Shown: piece after piece, positions 23,116 through 34,867 of the stretch
Position numbering within the stretch: the stretch's first letter is position 1
Layout of the letters: each line of letters begins with the position of its first letter
From: Trichobilharzia szidati
Taxonomy: Eukaryota; Platyhelminthes; Trematoda; Strigeidida; Schistosomatidae
DNA length: 64,000 nucleotides
Assembly (NCBI GenBank): GCA_944472155.2
Contig: OX235271.1
Coordinates: 118,239,329-118,303,328, forward strand
Direction of reading: 5' to 3'
Notes under the pieces: generated by a model
Told to the model about the DNA's origin: nothing
The model's input: the letters and a program-made list of their open reading frames with translations, nothing else
Database searches by the model: none
Program-made: the position numbers and the translations under genes

Positions 23116-23873
23116 TCCATCTAAACTAGAGACTATATTATGATAAGCAAAAGGAGAGGGAGATCAGAGCCACCATTTTTCACGAAAGATGAGGGAATTG
23201 AGTCAGGTCCAGGAGTATTGGAGAATTTCAATCAACGCACTGCACTTCCCATAACATCAACAGTCAAGCATATATTTGACAGTGTTTTCTTCTGTTACTG
23301 GGTCAAATTCGATGCATGCGGAAATATCGTGCATGTATCAGTCAGAAAAGTGCTTGTTGAAGAGTTCAGCTATGCACGCATCATCCTTAACACCAACATT
23401 ATTATGAAGAATATAAGGAATGTTACCTTGATTTTGTTGCAGTCTTTTTTGGAAGAGTTTACAAAGAGAGCTAATTTCGCAGCTACTTTTAAGGGCGACA
23501 AGTTCCTCTTTGTAACTTTTACTGGCATTATCTGATCTGATTTTATCATATACCTTTGGGATGCTAATGGGCAAGGAGAAGTCCATCGATTTATTATAGG
23601 TTTTACGGAGTCTTCTTAGCTTGTTCCTAGTAGCATTTGGTATATATAGTTGATTTACACGGTTGCGTTTGTATGTAAACCAAGGGATAGATTCGTTGAA
23701 GCAAACTGATATGTTGGAGTAGAAACTGTCAAGGACAGTATCATTGTCTGCCGAGGAGAAAAAGGTATCCCAGTCTTGGCAACGAATATAAGAACGCGTT
23801 TTTTCCCACTTGGCCTTTGAAAAGTCTCTAACTTTTACTGTCTGACGACGGCCTTTGCCTGACCCACTCGCTG

Positions 23874-25280
23874 CTAGGTTAAAGTGAAAATGACAGTGTA
23901 TGTAGGAACATTCAGGCTATTCCACTGGATAACAGTCATGTTAAAGTTGCCAGGTATAATTTTATAGTCAAATTTTAGAGAGGAGACGTGTTCGAAAATT
24001 TCACACAAATGGTTCGTTGTGTTAGTATCAGAATTGGGCGGGCGGTATATACATCCCAATAAAAGTCTTGTATTTAAGTTAGTGTTGAGTGTAACACATG
24101 CTGCGTCTGCCAGTGAGCAACCCAAATCATCAACTTCTACAGTGTGGAATTTGTTGCTAACAAAGATAAGACAACCCCGCCACGTCCTTCTTCTCTACCA
24201 TGTCTAAAGTGTGTGTATCCTGGTGATTCTAACAGTCTGTCATTGAAGTCAGACGGTAACCGGGTCTCAGTAACTAGCAGTATTGAGGGCATACGAAGTG
24301 AAAGTAAGGAGTGAAGGTACGGAATTTTGTTGCAGATAGAACGAGCGTTTATAAGGAAAAGAGGAAAAGATCTTTGATCAGTGGTTAGGGCTGAGGCAAA
24401 GTGAAGGAGATGATGATGTGATTCAGCTGAGGTTAAATGAAAATTAGATGACAGTCTGACCGGTACATCGAGTGTTCGGTCCATAAAGCCTTCATCGTTT
24501 TCTTTAAGGTTCTGTGAAAAAGAAGAAGGTCTCCATGGTTGATCGCTCAGTTCGCGATCGCATGGAGATAGGCATACGGAAACTGGGGTGTCTGAAACTG
24601 GTGCCTGAAGAGGGCACATTTGAGAGTAAGGAGACAGACTGTTTGACATCAGGTTGATTGGTGGCATTACTGTCGGGTGCGGAAAAGGGAAAAAGTCGTG
24701 AGGGGATTGATTAGTTGGAAAGTTGGAAAGACGGTTTTGGTGCCAGGAGAGCGTGTTTCTGGGGAAGTAGCATTTTCTGGTTGGATCTCCAAGCAGGCTA
24801 TGCTGAAAGTTTAGGCGACTGAGTTCATGTCGCTGTGCACCAGGAATATGTGCATAGCTAATTTCGGTATTACGCAACCTCATAGTAGAAGTTGGGTAGC
24901 TGCAACTGATTTTATTAAAATGGTGAGGAAAAATGTTTGAGAAAGGTTGACTAATGTCAGTTATATTTGATAACGTAGACGTCCTTTTGGGAGATTTGAG
25001 CACATGAGCCGGTGTCAGACTTTTTATTAACAGCCAGTGTGGCTTGATGGGAGTCCAAAATGCTAGTCTCACAACCTGTACTATTGTAAATATCCCTGAT
25101 AAAATCATTTATTACGCAAGAAGGTGAAGAGATAATGATTTCCGATTTGGACACATTTAGCGTCTGTGTCAGATCAGAAGAAAGTGTAGTACCATGCTGT
25201 TTAGGCTTGCTTGATTTATGTCTTTTGCTGAAGTTTTCAGCCGATAATGATGCACGACGCTTCGATAGCTTAACTGGCAT
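23874..25280 (-). pseudogene. ORF1 and endonuclease of the 21950-25340 element
   Basis: 25280-24957 encodes a basic N-terminal peptide ('VKLSKRRASLSAENFSKRHK'), ORF1-like. The next frame (25108-24137) ends with 'FLINARSICNKIPYLHSL' and 'LLVTETRLPSDFNDRLLE', the start of an AP-type endonuclease. The last piece (24125-23874) has 'RLLLGCIYRPPN' and 'IIPGNFNM', where a functional enzyme would read GDFN, so a catalytic Asp is lost. Confidence 0.75.
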
Positions 25281-25599
25281 TTTGTGTAAAGTTAATACAG
25301 AACTGCCGGACTGCAGGTATATGAGATTTAGGTTGTTTGATTTTATGTCAAAACAAAAGACAATTGTAATATGGGCACTGAAAGTCAGATGCTCGATGTG
25401 GTAATACCTTAATCAGTAACCTGAAACAGTAAGAGTAGCAAAGATAATATCCAGTGACTACAAAGGTAAGTCCAGATATAAAACAAATATTGCTATTTGT
25501 ATTAGTAATCGGTGACACTAAGGATATATCCTGAAAAGTGGGAGTACTAGAAAGAATAAAAAACGAAAACCACGCGGAAAAAACGACAAAATTCGAGGG

Positions 25600-28500
25600 C
25601 GGCGCGTAGACTTATTAATGCTAGATCTGTCCTTAACAAACTACCAATGCTCAGGGCACACACGCTGGTATACAAACCCCCAATAATTATTATTGCTGAA
25701 TCCTGGTGTCACTCCAATATACCAGACGAAGAGATAAGCATCGTTGGGTACATACACTTTCGATGTGACAGGATTAGTGGTAAGGGGGGAGGCTGCCTAA
25801 TATACTTCCAGAACACACTTACTGTTTTACAGCTAGAAATTGGGCAACTCAACGACATGCACGACACCCTATGGGTCAACGAACACTTCAAAAGTGCTAC
25901 ACTACTAATAGGTTATATCTACAGAGCACCTGGTATTTTTAGTGATCACGAAACACAATTTATAAATGTACTGGAGCAAGTATACCCTCTTTCATACTAG
26001 CATAAGATCATATGTGGAGACTTCAACCTACCCGAAATCAACTGGGATTTATTAACAGGGCCAACTAAATATGACAAGCTCTTAGGTACAGTGGACATCT
26101 TCGGCTGGAAAAAACTGTCATTATCCCCACAAGAGGTCGCGACGCACTGGACTTAATATTCTGTCACGATACAAGCCCCCTCTCAATCTTAATGGGTTCT
26201 AAGTTTTCAGGTAGTGACCACAAAACAGTGATGTGTGCTCTGCCACTTCCACTGAATAGCAATGCAGCTCATACCTCCACTTCACAACAAGTACTATATA
26301 GGAACTATAGTAAGGCAAACTGGACCTATGTAGAATCAATGCCAAGATCCTCTGAATGAGACAAAAACGTCACTGCTGATGACCCCTTGAGAGCTCTGAG
26401 CATCTTCTGCCACAACTCTAACACATGCTCTAGACACTAAAGGTTTCCCCACATGGAGAGTCATTCATAAAAAAGGATCGTACGAAACTGAAGAGACTCC
26501 CAACAAGTTACCTCAAACACCACGACTTTGGCACACTAGGTTTAATACTTAACACCCTTAGCTCCATCTCAAAAGCTCGAGATTTCCGTATGAGAAACGA
26601 AGAACGCACCGCAGTAGTCAGCCCTGATAGGGTGTATTTTCACACAGAAATCCCAAAAAACGATTGAATCGCAAAAACCACAGCATTTCTCTCCTCATAG
26701 ACAAAGGTAGGCTATGCACTAATTCTGCAGACATGTTTGAATTATTCAACAAAACGTTTGCATGTAACTAGGTTAGGCCCTCAGTCCAGTTACTCGATAT
26801 ACACCCTGCTACTAGTATGGCACAAACTCCATTTCCAGTCACAACATAACAAGCTGGTACTGTTGAATTCACTTTTGCTAACATATACCAAGCTATTAGA
26901 GCCCTCAAAATCTCAAACAGTTTTGGTACTGACGGTTTATCATCCTATTTTTATAAATATAGTGGCCCTGACGTTCCTTATGAACTCAAACTTATCCTGA
27001 TATATGGAAAACAACATGTATTATGCCTAAACACGAATCTGAAACGAAAACAGAAGTCAGTATCTACAGGCCGATCAATATCACACCAATCGCATCTAGA
27101 ATTATGCGAAGACTAGTTAAGGATAACCTACTCAAGCACATGCTTAGCTGCAACATTATAAGTCCGAACGAACATGGATTCCAAAAATCCAGATCTTGTT
27201 TAACATGTCACTTAGACTTCTTCAATTTTGTGACCAGCACTAGTGATAGACGGCAACTAGTACTTGTCATCTACTTTGACATTTCTAAGGCATTAGACCG
27301 TGTCGACCATTTGCTACCATTACATAAGCTAAACTCCTTAGAAATACGTGACTCGCTATAAGAATGGCTTAAATCATTCCTTAACAACAGGTCCCAAATA
27401 GTTAAACTCGGGTCTGTAACTTCCAAACCTAACCCGATCACTTCTGGTGTAGCTCATGCTAGTGTCATTGGGCCACTCCTATTTACACTTTAAGTGAACG
27501 AAATACGCGCTAGCTTCTCACATGGGAAACCATTCATCTTTTCAGATGACCTAGGCGTAGCTTATACATTCCATTGTGATGACCTAGGGTACTTCGAGAA
27601 TGTTGTGCAGAAAGAATTAGATAAAGTGACTGCTTCGTCGTCTTTACGGAATCTACAATTTAACCTGAACAAATGTGGTTGGATTTGCTTCGGCGCACTC
27701 TCAATCGACTTGGAATGAACGCTTCAATCAGGTAAACTAACCAGACTCCAAAGTATCGTTGACTTAGGTCTGACGTACACTAGTGACCTAACACTTTCTG
27801 AGCAAGTGGCATCACAGCCTCGAAAGTCGAGGATGCTCTTAGGATGCAAACTCAGGAACTTCCACGACTATAAAGACAAGCTAATTCTGTACAAAACATG
27901 TTTAAGGCCACTACTAGAATACTGTCCATTCATTATTAGCAGCACTCGCGCCCGTGACAAGCTGACGATGGAAAGTATCCAACGATGCTTCACCTTCAAA
28001 CTACTTGGCTACGATTGTAAGAAAGACTACATCTCACGGCGCATGATTCTAAATCTTGAACTACTTTGGACAAGACGACTTACTATAAACCTAGTATTTT
28101 GCTTTAAGTTCCTGCACAAAATATCATTCTCAGACAATAAGGACACACAATTCACACCGAAAGGCTATTACGATCTGCTTAACCAAACTTGCACAGTGAC
28201 AATGAAAGTCTTTAAGTCAACACCCCACGGAAACTTCTTCACAGCCATGTGTTCTAAAATATGGTGCAACCTGCCCCTAGAAGTCAGGAACTGCAATACG
28301 GTTATAAGTTTCAAACGCTCTCTGTACAGACTCTTTCACTCTTCTGATTACATTAACAAGCTATTTGTTCTTAGGACGAATCAATTATTAGTTTACTATA
28401 GTGCCTAATAAACGCACATAAATACCCTAATTACTATTTAAACGATAAATAAACTAGTCGCATAGATACATAAAAGGACTTAGTAGAAATAAATCTGTAT
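25600..28500 (+). mobile_element. CR1-like element, decayed, lacking ORF1
   Basis: A plus-strand copy of the family best seen at 28854-34867. Endonuclease starts at ~25610 ('LINARSVLNKLPML', then 'ESWCHSNIPDEEIS'). RT motifs lie between 27050 and 27720, the C-terminus at 27806-28408 and a 3' UTR after it. Several frame changes and stops. The last part, from 27104, belongs to the 1.75-kb direct repeat described separately. 25341-25599 holds nothing recognisable. Confidence 0.8.
25610..28410 (+). pseudogene. CR1-like ORF2 (endonuclease-RT), multiply broken
   Basis: Pieces follow in order: endonuclease (25647-26000, with 'GDFNLPEINW' after a stop near 26000), an eroded linker (26000-27000), RT 'RPINITPIASRIM' and 'ISPNEHGFQKSRSCLTCHLD' (27060-27240), motif A 'IYFDISKALDRVDH', motif B with Q replaced by H ('GVAHASVIGPLLF'), and motif C reading 'FSDDLGVAY'. 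The C-terminal part 'LRPLLEYCPFIISSTRARDK' ends at 28408. Stops occur at 27359, 27490 and 27716. The copy at 34868-36172 shares nearly all of these lesions. Confidence 0.8.
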
Positions 28501-28853
28501 GTCTAACGAGTGATAATATACAACGAATATAAACATACACCACAAACGCCAGGTACATTTCTGAGACCACATACTTTTTCTTTGCTCTCTGGAACTTTGC
28601 TGCTCACCTCTTCTCTTCTATTTGCTTTGTAGTAGAAGTTGCATTGATCTACATTCAGAGTGAGGTTGAGAAACAATTAACATCACTTACCCATATACCA
28701 TCCCTCGAGGTTTGGCTAGTAATGGCTCAGCATCCTTGATGAAATCCACTGTCACCATAACAATACGCTGTACACTGGTACGACCCATGGCACCTAGGAC
28801 CACCTCATTGCACTCTAACCCCGATGTACAGACACCCAGTCCGACTCCCCTAT
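27104..28853 (+). repeat. 1,750-bp direct repeat, copy A
   Basis: This segment recurs at 34868-36617 with a constant offset of 7,764 bases and no indel noticed. I saw four substitutions (near 27295, 27505, 28223 and 28374). It includes the RT half of the CR1-like copy, its 3' UTR and the first part of the next element. On the left it is continuous with the older element. On the right it stops exactly where the minus-strand CR1 insertion begins. Confidence 0.9.
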
Positions 28854-29727
28854 ATATATATATTTATTCCTGTTTATGCAGGAACATACCAATTGTACAG
28901 GCATGGATAAGTTATTATATTAATTACAGTTTGTTTGTTCAATCTAACATTAGAGTCAGTCAGAACAGTCTGCAAAATAGTCTGTCTGTTTAACACATAA
29001 AGAGATATAGAAATATTGTCTTCGCATTAACAAAAAACCCAGACTTCAGATGAATGTGATACAAATATCTGGGAAAAATAAAGCTTGAAGTCAATTTTCC
29101 TATAAAACTTTGTTGTGAACAGCATCCGTGAGATAAAGTTTATTGATATATTATTTTGTTTCAATGATGTATTAATTCCAGTTTTGTCAGCAGTCTTATC
29201 GTAGTTTTATAATAGGAAAGAAATTTGATCTTTGATACGAAAATTAGATAAGGTAATGTTAGATTGTTTTACTGCATCAAATGGGGTCAATTCTAGAACT
29301 ATCCACTTGCGCCATTTGCGTCAGCATGGCAGACTGTACATGTAAGTTGAGTAATACATTGATAACTGTTTGAAAACCAGTTGCTTCTTTATTTCAGATC
29401 AAGAATACTCCTTGTACAGAATGTTAGCCAGCGTTTTCAAGTGGTTGCATCGGATCGTTCATGGAATTTGAGTTTGAATTTACATAAATGGTCATTTCAG
29501 TTTGGATGTTGGGTTGTTCGACCTCAACCAGGAGGTATATAGAAGTCTACGCTCAGCAGGGAGATAAAGTATGTAGATATGAATAGAACTTTATTATTTT
29601 ATGTATATATAAATGTTTATAAATGTATATCATTGTATAGTAAACACTACCCATAATCTTGTTGTTTTTTTATGTAATTTTGCGAAGTCTTAGAGTTTAT
29701 TTAGTGTCGTAATATTTAGTAATGAGT
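28854..29727 (-). repeat. CR1-like element 3' UTR
   Basis: About 870 non-coding bases after the ORF2 stop. Matches by eye: 29290-29470 with 39180-39000, and 28860-29120 with 39640-39340, both in reverse complement. The terminus is a (TA)n tract followed by the target. Confidence 0.7.
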
Positions 29728-32700
29728 CTAGGCGTTATAGTGTTCTAATAGCTCATGCGTTTTGGAAATAAGTGGTGCGGTGTGATTGGCATAGTCATTG
29801 GGATGAAGCAGTTTATATAGCAAGCGTTTGAAGGTTATGATAGAGTGACAGGTCCTTATTTCTAGGGGTAAACTGTTCCAGATCTTAGAGTACATGACTA
29901 TGAAGAAGTTTGCACGGAGTGCTGTTTTACAGTTTTTCCTAGATACTTTGCGCGTTTGGTTACGAAGGTTGTAAGAACCTTCCGGTGAGAACTGTATCTC
30001 TTTGCTGTCTGAGAATGATATTTTATGCAATATTTTAAAGAAGAATGTTAGGTTAATGCTCAGTCGTCTCATCCAGAGTGGGTCGATACCTAGAGTTATA
30101 CACCTTGATGTGTAGTCCTTTTCGCAGTCAAATCCTAGTAGTTTAGACGTGAAGTATCGTTGGACACTTTCTATTTTAAGTTTGTCACTTACGCGAGTGC
30201 TGCTGAGAATAAATGGACAATATTCAGGTAGTGGTCTGACACAAGTTTTATATAATAATAGCTTCGCTTCGTAGTTGTGGAAATTCCTGAGTATGCATCC
30301 TAGAAGCATCCTCGATTTACGCGTCTGTGTCGCCACTTGCTCGGAAAATGTCAAGTCACTAGAGTACCTGAGTCCTAGGTCAACAACACTTTGGAGTTTA
30401 GGCAAGTCGATGGATTCAAGTATCAGTTTAATATTTATTGAGGGTGCACCGAAGCATATCCAACCACATTTTTTAAGGTTGAATTTTAGGTTCCATGTGG
30501 AGGACCATGCAGTTACTCTATCTAGTTCTTCCTGAACAGCTTTCTGAAAGTACCCTAAGTCATCACAGTGGAATGTGTAAGCTACTTTAAGATCATCTGC
30601 AAAGATGAATGGTTTACCAAGTGAGAAACAGCTGCATATGTCGTTGACATATAGAATGAATAGAAGGGGGCCTAAGACGCTACCTTGAACTACTCCAGAA
30701 GTGACTGGACTAGGTTTAGAGTTTACAGAACCCAGTCTAACTACTTGGGACCTATTGTTAAGGAATGATTCAATCCATCCTAATAATGGGTTACTTATTC
30801 CTAAGGAGTTTAGCTTATTTATTAGAAGGAAATGGTCAACGCGGTCAAAGGCTTTGGAGATGTCGAAGTAGATGACTAGTACTAGGTGTTGTTTGTCTCG
30901 GCTGCTAGTTATATAGTTAAAGAAGTCAAGGTGACATGTCATGCATGATCTGGATTTTAGGAATCCATGTTGGTTTGGACTTAGAATATTGCAGCTGAGC
31001 ATATGTTTGAGGATATCATCTTTAACTATTCGTTCAATGATTCTAGATACTATGGGTGTAATATTGATTGGCCTATAGTTGTTGACTTCAGTTTTTGATC
31101 CGGATTTGTGTTTAGGTACTATAAATGTCGTTTTCCATTTATCTGGATAGGTTTGGCTTTCTAGGGACATTGTAAAAATCTTAAGTAATAAAACGGAAAT
31201 GTCAGAACCACCGTGTTTATAAAGATACGATGGTATACCGTCAAAACCGGCACTACTAGAGTTTTTAAGAGTATTAATGGCTTGGTTAATATTAGAGTAA
31301 GTGAAATGAACTGTAGTGATTTGTTTCAGCGTTGAAGATGAAGGGAGTTCTATTTTAGATTGTAAACCGAGAAGTGGACTTGTAGGCTTAAGGTAGTTAG
31401 CTGCAAACGTCTCATTAAACAGTTCACACATGTCTGCATGTTTGCTGTATAGTTTGCCCTTGTTTATAAGGAGAGAAATTTTATGGCTTTGGCGATTCAT
31501 TCGTTTCTTTAGTATTTCTGTGAGAGCACCTACTCTGGTGGTGCTGGCTAGTGCGGTGCATTCTTCATTTCTCATACGCAAGTTATGAGCTTGCGAGATG
31601 GAGCTAAGAGTACTAAGTATTGACCCTAGTGTACTAAAGTCGTGTCGCCTGAAGTAACTTGTTGACAGTCTTTTCAGTTTCCTACGATCCTTTGGCTTTA
31701 TGAATGTCTTTCTATGTGGGGAAAACTTTAGTGTTTGAAATGGGATGACAGCATCTAAGCATGTGTTGGAGTTATAGTAAAAGATGTCTAGAGCTTTCGA
31801 GAGGCTATCAGTATAGAAGTACTCACTCCATTCTGAGGATCTTAGCATTGATTTTACTAGAGTCCGGTCTGCCTTACTGTAGTTCCTGTAAGTTATTTGT
31901 TGTGAAGTAGGGGTATGGGTTGCATTGCAACTTGACGGAAGTGGCAGTGCACACAGCACTGTTTTGTGGTCACTCCCTGGAAACTCAGAACCTACTAGGG
32001 TAGAAAGGGGACTTATATTGTGGCAGAAGATTAAGTCTAGTACGTTATTACCTCTTGTAGGGGTTGTGACGGTCTGCTTCCAGCCAAGTATATCCAGTGT
32101 GCCTAAGAACTTATCAAGTTTAGTTGGACCTGTGGGTATTTCCCAGTTGATTTCTGGTAAGTTAAAGTCTCCACATAGGATCTTATGATCGTAGTGGAGG
32201 GTGGATAATTGTTCTAGAGTATTAATAAGTTGGGTCTCGTAATTACTAAAGGTGCCAGGTGCTCTATAGGTGCATCCAATTAATACTATTGCGTTATTTA
32301 AGTGTAAGTTAACCCATAAAGTCTCAGGCATGTTAAGTGTACTACTTTCTAGCTGTGATACAGTAAGTGCATTCAGAAAGTACATAAGACAACCCCCTCC
32401 CTTACCACCTTCCCTGTCACACCGAAAGTGTGTATAGTTATCTAAGCTTATCTCTTCATCCAGTATGTTCGAGTTACACCAGGATTAAGTGATGACAATT
32501 ATAGGGGGTTTGTATATTACTGTGAGTGCTCTGAGCATCGGTAGTTTATTTAGAACGGATCTAGCATTTATGAGGATTAGGTAAAGATGAGATTTGAAAT
32601 AGCATTTGAAGTACTTAAGTTCGTCAATCAGCCCCGAATGTGGTTCAGCACCCAGTAGTACTGTTTGACATGACGACCCTATGTTGAGAGGAGTTTCAGC

Positions 32701-33021
32701 ATCATGTTCACCTATGTCTATCGAGTTGGTGTGTGCTGTTTTCGGTGAAGAATTGAGCGTTGGAGTACTGGATGTGCTATAGGCTAAGGCATTTTTATTT
32801 TTAGTGAAGCTAGAAACGGGGGTAGGGATCTTAATTTGACCTAAACTTGTGCATGTACCAAGTGTGCTTAGTGGATGCGGGTGAGCTAGACTGTTCCTAC
32901 ATTCATGCAAAGGGGGAGCCAGCACTAGTGGTTTAGGAGTGTTAGCATCCCTACCAGCTGTTTTTTCAACGCTGACAGGGACGCAGGGGATAAAAAATGA
33001 TTGGGACCTTGTGAAGACCAT
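29728..33021 (-). pseudogene. CR1-like ORF2, endonuclease-RT, one nonsense codon
   Basis: A single frame from 33021 to 29728, broken by one TAA near 32481, inside the endonuclease where other copies have Glu ('ESW'). Domains: an N-terminal leader; AP endonuclease ('LINARSVLNKLPML', 'GDFNLPEINW', 'FPGSDHKTVL'); RT with 'NYRPINITPIVSRIIERIV', 'VIYFDISKAFDRVDH' (A), 'SGVVQGSVLGPLLFILYVND' (B) and 'FIFADDLKVAYTF' (C, intact); C-terminal 'VRPLPEYCPFILSSTRVSDK' and 'WNSLPLEI'. The lost Glu is the conserved endonuclease metal ligand by position in the domain (inference). The 885-codon part after the stop is fully open. Confidence 0.9.
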
Positions 33022-34607
33022 GGTCTATTATTCCACCTATTGTTAGGTACTAGTGGTGTCCCTGTAAGGGTTTCGAATGTACTGCTTTGTGGGTTAGTTC
33101 CCAGCAGACTTGTACCGTATATCCGATCAAAATTTATTAGCGTGCCATACTGTGAATGCCCTGAGTTGTTGGTGGTCGAGTTCTGACTATTGTCACTTGT
33201 ACTCTTGAGGGTGGCATTGTTTGGGCGTTGGTTATCAGTGTGGGCCGTGGTGCTATTTCGCACGTTGTGGGTGCCAATACTATTGACCGTGGGGAATGTG
33301 GGCTTATTTATACTGCCATTGTTGTTGTTGGCATGATTTGGGGTCATATTCTTCTCTTTTTTACCAATGGACTTATGGCTAGGAGAGGAAAGGGTCAACT
33401 TTCGGGGGATTTTGACTTTTTTTCTTGGATTATTTAGTGACATGTCTAAATCTACAGTGGTAGGTGGTATAGTTTTATTGGCTATTTGATTACAATTTAG
33501 CGGCCTTTCGGTTGGTGTCGCTCTCTGAGAAGATAATTCTGTGTGGTTAGAGAGGGGTGGTGCGGTGGATTCTACGGTGTCTCTCAAAGGGTTGGGTATA
33601 ATTGCTGCTTGCAATGTGCTATTGTTTATTCCACAGTTAGACTCAGTGTGATAATTATATACGCGCCTTTCTATGACGGTCTTGTCCACCGTAACCTTCA
33701 TTAGTTTGTAATTTCTGGCTTGCAGTGGGGTGTGTTGGGAGTGGATAAATTTTATGGCCTCAGCAGGTGTTTCGAACTGAAAACGAATAGGACAACACTT
33801 TTCATGTTGACTCTTCTTCAGCCTGTAGCACTTAGTCTTGGAGTTGGGCATTTTCGCCTCACTAAGTAGGATGCGCTGTACCTTTTTTAGTGCCTCATTA
33901 TCCGGAACGTTGTAGACAATAGCATTTAATTTAGCATCTAGTCGTTTTGTTACTTCTGTAGTAACAAAGTTAATTAGGTTATCCACCTTAGATACCGATT
34001 CTGTGTCAAGTTTGTTAAGGTCTACAGTTTTCATGAGAATAGTTAAAGGTGTCAGTTCACAGACCTGCAGTCTGATATCACTGATCTGACCTGATAAATA
34101 GGAGATTTTGGTATTGGTATCGGAAATTCCAGGATCTACTGACTTATTGTTTTTTAAGTCCCTTAACTCGGCCTTAAGTTCTCCTATAGACAACTTTAGA
34201 AGTTCTATTTCAGAAGATAGTACTGAAACAGAGCTTGAAGGCTGGAGCTTTTCGATAAGCACATAAGGTGTAGGGAGGGTTTCTGTATGAGCAGAGGGTA
34301 CTGAATTTTCGGGAGTAGTGCTAATACTAGCTGTCAGTGCAGTTTTATCCTCAGTTTCAGCTCGACGCTTACGACATACAAGTGAGTTTTGTGGCTCACT
34401 ATAACCATTTGTAGGAAGTATGTTGCTTGATGTAGCAATCAACGACTTAAAATTAGTCATCAGTTTTACAGGGGATTGAGTTCGCTGCTTTTTACTTTGG
34501 TTAACCATAACTATTTGATATGAGAGTTGATAGTTATAGGTATGGAAGTAGTAGAGGACTTGTGCAAGGATTACAACAAGATAAATTTTATGTAACGAAT
34601 CACGCAA
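32925..34607 (-). CDS. CR1-like ORF1 protein
   Basis: An uninterrupted 560-codon frame, overlapping ORF2 by 97 bases in a different frame. After a basic start ('SKKQRTQSPVKL') there is a leucine-patterned helix at residues ~125-150 ('LSSEIELLKLSIGELKAELR'), suggesting a coiled coil. An RRM-like segment follows at ~215-290 ('LNAIVYNVPDNEALKKVQ', 'CPIRFQFETPAEAIKFI'). The tail is long, Asn/Thr/Ser-rich and disordered. I see no zinc knuckle. ORF1 proteins of this class bind the element's RNA. The first ~25 residues are hydrophobic and an internal Met at ~34 ('MVNQSKKQRTQ', also the start seen in the 15431 copy) is the likelier initiator. Confidence 0.75.
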   Translation of the reverse strand: MRDSLHKIYLVVILAQVLYYFHTYNYQLSYQIVMVNQSKKQRTQSPVKLMTNFKSLIATSSNILPTNGYSEPQNSLVCRKRRAETEDKTALTASISTTPENSVPSAHTETLPTPYVLIEKLQPSSSVSVLSSEIELLKLSIGELKAELRDLKNNKSVDPGISDTNTKISYLSGQISDIRLQVCELTPLTILMKTVDLNKLDTESVSKVDNLINFVTTEVTKRLDAKLNAIVYNVPDNEALKKVQRILLSEAKMPNSKTKCYRLKKSQHEKCCPIRFQFETPAEAIKFIHSQHTPLQARNYKLMKVTVDKTVIERRVYNYHTESNCGINNSTLQAAIIPNPLRDTVESTAPPLSNHTELSSQRATPTERPLNCNQIANKTIPPTTVDLDMSLNNPRKKVKIPRKLTLSSPSHKSIGKKEKNMTPNHANNNNGSINKPTFPTVNSIGTHNVRNSTTAHTDNQRPNNATLKSTSDNSQNSTTNNSGHSQYGTLINFDRIYGTSLLGTNPQSSTFETLTGTPLVPNNRWNNRPWSSQGPNHFLSPASLSALKKQLVGMLTLLNH

Positions 34608-34867
34608 AAATGTAACGCAAACGTTGGACGTACCGCTACTATCACACTACACTCACACCAAAAACATTAACACGCCGTTATGTTATGGTAAGGTAAGCCT
34701 TAAATTAAACTGACTGTAAATTTCCGTGTCAAAATAAAAAGATTGCCATTTTAACTTATATTTTAGACCAATAAGAAGCCAGCTAGCCAACAGCCAATCA
34801 GAATCTGCCTATATCGATTTTCGAAGTAAGGCAGCCTGTATAAGGCCGTAGGTCATTTGATCAGCTG
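34608..34867 (-). promoter_or_regulatory. CR1-like 5' UTR with CCAAT boxes
   Basis: The 260 bases upstream of ORF1 contain two CCAAT words on the plus strand (near 34771 and 34793), i.e. ATTGG on the element's own strand. They lie in a relatively GC-rich patch next to the element's 5' end. This would suit an internal promoter, but there is no direct proof. Confidence 0.35.

Larger units (their letters stand above)
21950..25340 (-). mobile_element. Decayed non-LTR retrotransposon, clade uncertain
   Basis: Parts occur in normal order on the minus strand: an ORF1-like piece (24957-25280), endonuclease pieces (23874-24400), a linker (23338-23586), RT from ~23115 and a C-terminus to 22169. Motif B ('AGVPQGAALSPFLFSFFLRD') and motif A ('FLDYTSAFDSVPR') differ from the CR1-like copies elsewhere, so this is a separate family. 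Several frame changes make it inactive. Confidence 0.75.
28854..34867 (-). mobile_element. Nearly intact CR1-like retrotransposon
   Basis: Minus-strand order: 5' UTR (34867-34608), ORF1 (34607-32925), ORF2 (33021-29728, one stop) and a long 3' UTR (29727-28854) ending in a TA repeat. The 3' UTR matches the fragments at 38645-39660, 19230-19930 and 290-660. It has the best-preserved coding of all copies here, so it is the youngest of its family in the window. It sits exactly between the two 1,750-bp direct repeats. I do not assign a published family name. Confidence 0.85.
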
